Source of the DNA: Mycolicibacterium holsaticum DSM 44478 = JCM 12374
GTDB taxonomy: Bacteria; Actinomycetota; Actinomycetes; Mycobacteriales; Mycobacteriaceae
NCBI RefSeq assembly: GCF_019645835.1
Contig: NZ_CP080998.1
Location: forward strand, 992,001 to 1,056,000
Direction: 5' to 3'
Length of the DNA stretch: 64,000 nucleotides
The notes beneath the pieces were generated by a model. That model saw only the letters and a program-made list of their open reading frames with translations, was not told the DNA's origin and did not search any database. The position numbers and the translations under genes are program-made. Shown here in pieces: positions 60,053 to 64,000 of the stretch; positions within the stretch are counted from its first letter, which is position 1; each line of letters opens with the position of its first letter.

Positions 60053-60994
60053 CTACGAGGCCTGGTCGGTGAGGTAACCGCCGCGGCGGAAGAACTCGTC
60101 GGCGCGGTGTTCGACGCCATCGGCAGCGCGCACCCGGGTGATCACCAGGCCGCGGTTCGTCCCGCGATACGCCGCAGGCCCGCACACCACCGCGCCGCCG
60201 CCCTCCTGCACGATCACCCGCCCCGGCGTTCCGCCATAACGGATTTGGGACACCCTCGCCTCGAGGACCTCGATGCGCTCGCCCCGGTAGTAGGCGTACG
60301 GGCGGGGATAGGGATCCGACAACGCGCGCACGAAGCGCTCCAGATCTTCGGCGGGCCAGTTCCAGTCGATCAAACTGTCACGCTCGGAACGTTTGTGGAA
60401 GTACGTGCGCTCAGCCTTGTTCTGCGGGCGCCACACCGCGGTCCCGGACTCCAGCGCGGTCAGCGCTTCGGCCAACGCGCCCGGAATCAGGTCGATTCCG
60501 CGTTCCACCAACTCGGTACCGGTGTCGTGGGGGCCGATGGGGAGCGAGTGCTGGACCAGGATGTCGCCGGTGTCCAGCTGCTCGTCCATCCGGTGAATGG
60601 TCAGCCCGATGGACGATTCGCCGCTGATCAACGACCAGATGACCGGGGAGAAGCCGGTACCTTTCGGCAGCAGCGAATCATGCAGGTTCAGCGTGCCGTG
60701 CGGCGGCAGGTCGTACAGCTCCGGGGGCATCCAGGTGTACCAGCTGTTGACGACGATGACGTCGGGTTCGGCCCGCTTCACCAGGTCGATGGTGTCGTTG
60801 TCGACCCGCTCGGTGAGGTGCACCGGGATGCCGAGGCTGTGCGCGAGGTCCTCGACCGAATCCGAGAAGATCCCCTTGTAGGAGTCGTCGCTAGCCGGGT
60901 GGGTGACCGCGAGCGCGACGTCGTGGTTCAGATCGATCAGCGCTTGCAGGGTCTTGACTCCCCACGTCTGGAAGCCGAACGACACGATGCGCAT
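60053..60994 (-). CDS. FxbA/CchA-like formyltransferase with iron box
   Basis: This 313-residue protein has an N-terminal formyltransferase domain and a C-terminal Fmt-like domain. The catalytic Asn-His pair is in TLNLHDSLLPKGTG and the aspartate in LDTGDI. The start MRIVSFGFQTWGVKTLQAL and the segment TYFHKRSERDSLIDWNWP resemble enzymes that formylate N5-hydroxyornithine for exochelin (FxbA) or coelichelin (CchA). A near-consensus IdeR box upstream supports a siderophore role. The neighbours are glycan genes, so a sugar N-formyltransferase is the main alternative. ATG 60994 follows TGAGG; no NRPS gene is in the window. Confidence 0.75.
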   Translation of the reverse strand: MRIVSFGFQTWGVKTLQALIDLNHDVALAVTHPASDDSYKGIFSDSVEDLAHSLGIPVHLTERVDNDTIDLVKRAEPDVIVVNSWYTWMPPELYDLPPHGTLNLHDSLLPKGTGFSPVIWSLISGESSIGLTIHRMDEQLDTGDILVQHSLPIGPHDTGTELVERGIDLIPGALAEALTALESGTAVWRPQNKAERTYFHKRSERDSLIDWNWPAEDLERFVRALSDPYPRPYAYYRGERIEVLEARVSQIRYGGTPGRVIVQEGGGAVVCGPAAYRGTNRGLVITRVRAADGVEHRADEFFRRGGYLTDQAS

Positions 60995-61058
60995 GACGAA
61001 CCTCACTGGATCTCTGCTGGCGGTGAGGGCGATCCCCCGAACGCTACGGCAAGTCAAC

Positions 61059-61077
61059 TTACCTTAGCCTAAGCTAA
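61059..61077 (-). promoter_or_regulatory. IdeR iron box upstream of the formyltransferase
   Basis: On the minus strand these 19 bases read TTAGCTTAGGCTAAGGTAA and match the IdeR consensus TTAGGTTAGGCTAACCTAA at 16 of 19 positions, with the central nine bases intact. The internal TAAGGT could be the -10 box, so bound IdeR-iron would repress the formyltransferase 65 bases downstream. fxbA of M. smegmatis is a known IdeR target. Confidence 0.75.
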
Positions 61078-61170
61078 GCTACACGGTGACCCCGGGAAAT
61101 CGCCTCTGACAGCCCCGGTGAGGCCTGCCGGCTCAGGCGTCAAACACGGTGTGCGGTGGGCACGTTTCAT

Positions 61171-62058
61171 TCACTGCCGGGTCAAATACAGGTCACACCG
61201 TTTCGTCGGCGGCGCATCCAGCCTGCGCAATTCGCTGTCACGCCACCGCAGGTACCACCGATTGCTGTACTCGTTCTCGACTATCCAGGCGCTGAACCCG
61301 GCCGCACTCAAGCGGCCAAACACCCGGCCCATCATCTCCACGTCATCCTCTGGATTCGCCTCGACGATCAGGTCCATGTCATCGGGGTAGGTGTCGAGGT
61401 TGTCGAGGATGTCGCCAAGGATGGCCGGCTCGGCCCCTTCGACGTCCATCTTGATGAGCCGCGCCCGCGCCATCTCGTCGTCGGTGAGGATGTCGCCTAA
61501 CCGCTGGGCGGGCACGGTGGCGACCCGCTTACCGTGCCGTGAAGCGAGCGTCGTTGTGGCACCGATGTTGCGCGGACCAAACCCGTATAAATCGATCGAC
61601 CCGGGTCGGTCCGAGACCGCCATGTTGACCGGGCGGACACGACCCGACAGCACCGGATTGTGCGCCAGGTTGCGCTGCAACCGCTCGAAGATGGCGGGGA
61701 ACGCCTCTACCGCAACGACAGCGCCTTCCGAACCCACTCGGGTAGCCGCCAGCAGCGAGTCGTACCCGACGTTCGCCCCGACGTCGACAAACACCGCACC
61801 TGGTCGCAGATTGCGTTCGATCAGGCGCGTGATGCCCGGTTCCCACACCTGGAACAACATGATCGTCCGCTGCACCGAATCGGCGGGATCACACGTCATC
61901 TTCGCGCCGAAATAGGTTTCGCAGTCCTGCTCGGACGCCCACCGTCGCAGCGCCATCGAGTACCAGTCCAACAACCCACCGCCGAGCGGGCCCAACCGGG
62001 CTGCGGCTCGAACGATTCTCTGGTGCCGACGGCGGGATTCGACCATCTTCTCCACCAT
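61171..62058 (-). CDS. FkbM-family methyltransferase
   Basis: This 295-residue methyltransferase has the SAM motif FVDVGANVGYDSLLA and the FkbM segment LIKMDVEGAEPAILGD. Family members O-methylate sugars of antibiotics and surface glycolipids. ATG 62058 is used; ATG 62046 with GGAG just before it is also possible. It starts 35 bases after the GT4 gene. It probably methylates a sugar of the surface glycan. Confidence 0.87.
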   Translation of the reverse strand: MVEKMVESRRRHQRIVRAAARLGPLGGGLLDWYSMALRRWASEQDCETYFGAKMTCDPADSVQRTIMLFQVWEPGITRLIERNLRPGAVFVDVGANVGYDSLLAATRVGSEGAVVAVEAFPAIFERLQRNLAHNPVLSGRVRPVNMAVSDRPGSIDLYGFGPRNIGATTTLASRHGKRVATVPAQRLGDILTDDEMARARLIKMDVEGAEPAILGDILDNLDTYPDDMDLIVEANPEDDVEMMGRVFGRLSAAGFSAWIVENEYSNRWYLRWRDSELRRLDAPPTKRCDLYLTRQ

Positions 62059-62093
62059 AGTCAGCCCGGGGCTGCCATGGCACTCCGTTGTGC

Positions 62094-63167
62094 TCAGCCG
62101 CGAAAAACGGTGCCGACCCTTGCTGCTGCGTCGCGCCAGTCGCCAAGGCGGGCCGCCGTCCAGGCACGCACCTCGGCGTGGTCGATGGTGGCCGCGGCGT
62201 CGCGTGCGTGAGCAAGGCCCGCCTCCAGGCCGTCGGGTCCGTCCTGGATCGGGAATACGCGCTGGGCGCCTGCGAGGTCGGCGAGGTGGTGAACCGAAGG
62301 GCCCACCACCGGGCAGCCCATCGTGAGGGCCAGCGGCGCGGTGCCCGAGGTGAAGAACTCCCGGTGCGCGGTGACGGCGACATCGGCTGCCCCGAAGTAC
62401 AGCGGAACGTCGTCGTGCGGAATCTTTCGCGCGTGCACCACAATTCGTGGGTCGTCTTGGGCCAGTGCGAGTTCGGCGGCGACGTCGCCCTCGCGGATGC
62501 CCGCGATGACGAGCCGGTCACGATCGCCGGCGATGGTTCGGAACGCCTGAATGATCGAACCGATGCCCTTGTAGGGGCGGATGCGGCCGAACGCCAGACA
62601 GACGAAACCGTCATCTGGCAGGCCGAGGCGTGCTCTGGCCATGGCACGGGGCGCGGGCGGCGGATAGGTGTCCATGAAATGTGGATGAGGCATGACCGTG
62701 GTCGGGCCGGTGTAGCCGAACGTCTCGGCCAGGTCGGTGCGCGCGCCGGCGAAGTGCACGAATACGTGGTCGACGACGGCGAGCATGTCGCGACGGGCAC
62801 GGTGGCCCAGATCGGGGTGCGGGTCGTCGTGGGGAACCAGGTTGTGGGCGGTCCAGGCGATGCGGACACCGCGGCGCTTGAGCGCGCGCAGTTGCATACC
62901 GACCAGCGCAGCGTGCGCGCTGTAGAGCCAGCGCGTCCTGTGGGTGTGCGCCTCGCCGGGCCAGTGAAGGTGCAGCCAATCCCCGCCGCGCAACCGGGCC
63001 GCGCATACGGCAAGCGTGTACGAAGCGCTGGCGTCGATGCCTTCCTCCCGCAGCGCCGCAATCAACTGGGGCAGATAAGGATTGGAGAACCAGCGTGGCC
63101 ATGCCACGACACGTACGGCGCCGGACTTCCGAAGCGACAAGGCCTCGGCTAGCCGTCTGTCAACCAA
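62094..63167 (-). CDS. GT4-type glycosyltransferase
   Basis: This protein of about 357 residues has a GT-B fold. The N-terminal part includes WLHLHWPGE and the C-terminal donor domain has FGRIRPYKGIGSII and a degenerate E-x7-E-like region around FTSGTAPLALTMGCPV. The start is uncertain: TTG 63167 overlaps the upstream gene by 19 bases, and TTG 63140 is an option. It probably adds a sugar in the same glycan pathway. Confidence 0.8.
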   Translation of the reverse strand: MVDRRLAEALSLRKSGAVRVVAWPRWFSNPYLPQLIAALREEGIDASASYTLAVCAARLRGGDWLHLHWPGEAHTHRTRWLYSAHAALVGMQLRALKRRGVRIAWTAHNLVPHDDPHPDLGHRARRDMLAVVDHVFVHFAGARTDLAETFGYTGPTTVMPHPHFMDTYPPPAPRAMARARLGLPDDGFVCLAFGRIRPYKGIGSIIQAFRTIAGDRDRLVIAGIREGDVAAELALAQDDPRIVVHARKIPHDDVPLYFGAADVAVTAHREFFTSGTAPLALTMGCPVVGPSVHHLADLAGAQRVFPIQDGPDGLEAGLAHARDAAATIDHAEVRAWTAARLGDWRDAAARVGTVFRG

Positions 63168-63988
63168 CGCACGAATCCATGCTTACGCAACAGGTAACGC
63201 AGCGACTTGGCCTGTTGCCACTTACGCTTTCGGCCCCGGACATCGATGTAGTGATGAACGACTTCGATGCTGGGATCGAATTGGCGTTTGACGCCCCGCT
63301 TCTCCAGCCGTATCGCCAGATCCTGTGCCCCGTGGTTGCGCAGCAGCGGGTCATAGCCACCGACCGCCTTGAACACATCGGAGCGGATGAGCATATTGCC
63401 CTCGTGAAGCCAGTATGCCGGGGCCGGTTTCGGTGATTCGAGTACGTCTGGCCAGTATTTCGCCCCGGGCGCGGCCAGGCGCTGCACCGCGCGGGCAAGC
63501 CTTGGCTTGTCCCTCACCCTGTCCAGTAGCGGAGGCAGGGCCAGGAGGTGGCTCTTGAGCGAGAAGACCGGACCGTAGTTGTAGGGTTCCTGGCTGCCGT
63601 CTTTCCGGCTCACCAGACCGCCGATCGCACCGACTCCCCGGTCGGCGTAGCGGGCGGCGAGTTCCCTGGCGACCGACGCGGTTTGCGGTGTCTCCAGGTC
63701 CATGTCGGCGTCGATGAAGTGGATGAGCTCGTCGTCACTGACATGGTCGATGATCTGGTTGCGGTTGGCGGTGCAGCCCTGGTTCTGAGCGCTTCTCACC
63801 AACGTCACGTCACCGCCGAAGGCCGTTACCACCTCGACGCTGTCGTCGGTGGAACCGTCGTCGAGCACGAACACCCGGTCATAGCCCTGCTCCAGGGTCT
63901 GGGGCAGCAACGTGCGAAGGTGGTTTCCCATGTTGTAGTTGGGGATCGCCGCGACTACCGGTAACTGTCTAGGCATCGTGGTTGCCAT
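63149..63988 (-). CDS. GT2-type glycosyltransferase
   Basis: This 279-residue protein is a GT-A fold family 2 glycosyltransferase: VVAAIPNYNMGNHL at the N-terminus, VFVLDDGSTDDS for nucleotide binding, FIDADMDLE as the metal-binding DxD, and GGYDPLLRNHGAQDLAIRLE as the acceptor-side segment with the catalytic-type aspartate. GAGGA directly precedes ATG 63988; ATG 63976 is also possible. It is the first gene of the leftward run in the window; more may lie beyond the edge. Confidence 0.85.
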   Translation of the reverse strand: MATTMPRQLPVVAAIPNYNMGNHLRTLLPQTLEQGYDRVFVLDDGSTDDSVEVVTAFGGDVTLVRSAQNQGCTANRNQIIDHVSDDELIHFIDADMDLETPQTASVARELAARYADRGVGAIGGLVSRKDGSQEPYNYGPVFSLKSHLLALPPLLDRVRDKPRLARAVQRLAAPGAKYWPDVLESPKPAPAYWLHEGNMLIRSDVFKAVGGYDPLLRNHGAQDLAIRLEKRGVKRQFDPSIEVVHHYIDVRGRKRKWQQAKSLRYLLRKHGFVRWLTDG

Positions 63989-64000
63989 TCCTCGCTTTCG

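Overview
The window looks like a chromosomal segment of a rapid-growing mycobacterium (Mycolicibacterium type). It has high GC, GTG/TTG starts, MspA-type porins, a manganese-type SodA, MmpL and MAS-type polyketide synthase genes, and sites resembling KstR, MprA and IdeR operators. I found no transposase, integrase, prophage gene or CRISPR array.

Positions 1 to about 37.2 kb follow the order I recall for Mycobacterium tuberculosis Rv0952-Rv0996: sucD end, F420-type oxidoreductase (with a KstR-like box), DUF5336 protein, perM, purN-purH, MoxR-type ATPase and VWA partner, DUF1707 protein, a leftward acyl-CoA operon (atuA-like, fadE13, accD2, accA2, fadE12, echA7, epimerase), rpmF, mprA-mprB-pepD-moaB2, mscL, SAF protein, Ruc-like zinc-ribbon protein, 5-formyl-THF cyclo-ligase, galU, glp/moeA1, rimJ and glpR. 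Departures from that order are a thiolase-like gene and an orphan modA after sucD, a TIR-transmembrane protein between purH and the MoxR gene, and two tandem MspA-like porins before mscL.

At 37.1 kb there is a tRNA-Ala(CGC), after which the conserved order stops. Next comes a leftward group (sodA, SDR, TetR, ferritin-like diiron protein) with a long palindrome before the TetR gene, then an almost 0.9 kb intergenic region with repeats and a small leaderless-looking gene.

From 41.4 to 59.1 kb lies a surface-glycolipid locus: a complete MAS/Pks5-type reducing polyketide synthase, a PapA acyltransferase, three paralogous HxxxDG acyltransferases, an Rv2952/GPL-type methyltransferase, a GPL-type glycosyltransferase and an MmpL transporter. 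The combination points to a methyl-branched, multiply acylated, methylated glycolipid of the lipooligosaccharide or acyltrehalose kind; the product is not identifiable from sequence alone, and no FadD/FAAL gene is inside the window.

From 59.1 kb to the end all genes run leftward: a TupA-like ATP-grasp protein, a formyltransferase resembling the siderophore enzymes FxbA/CchA behind a near-consensus IdeR iron box, an FkbM methyltransferase, a GT4 and a GT2 glycosyltransferase. The iron box and the formyltransferase suggest either a displaced exochelin gene or iron control of glycan modification.
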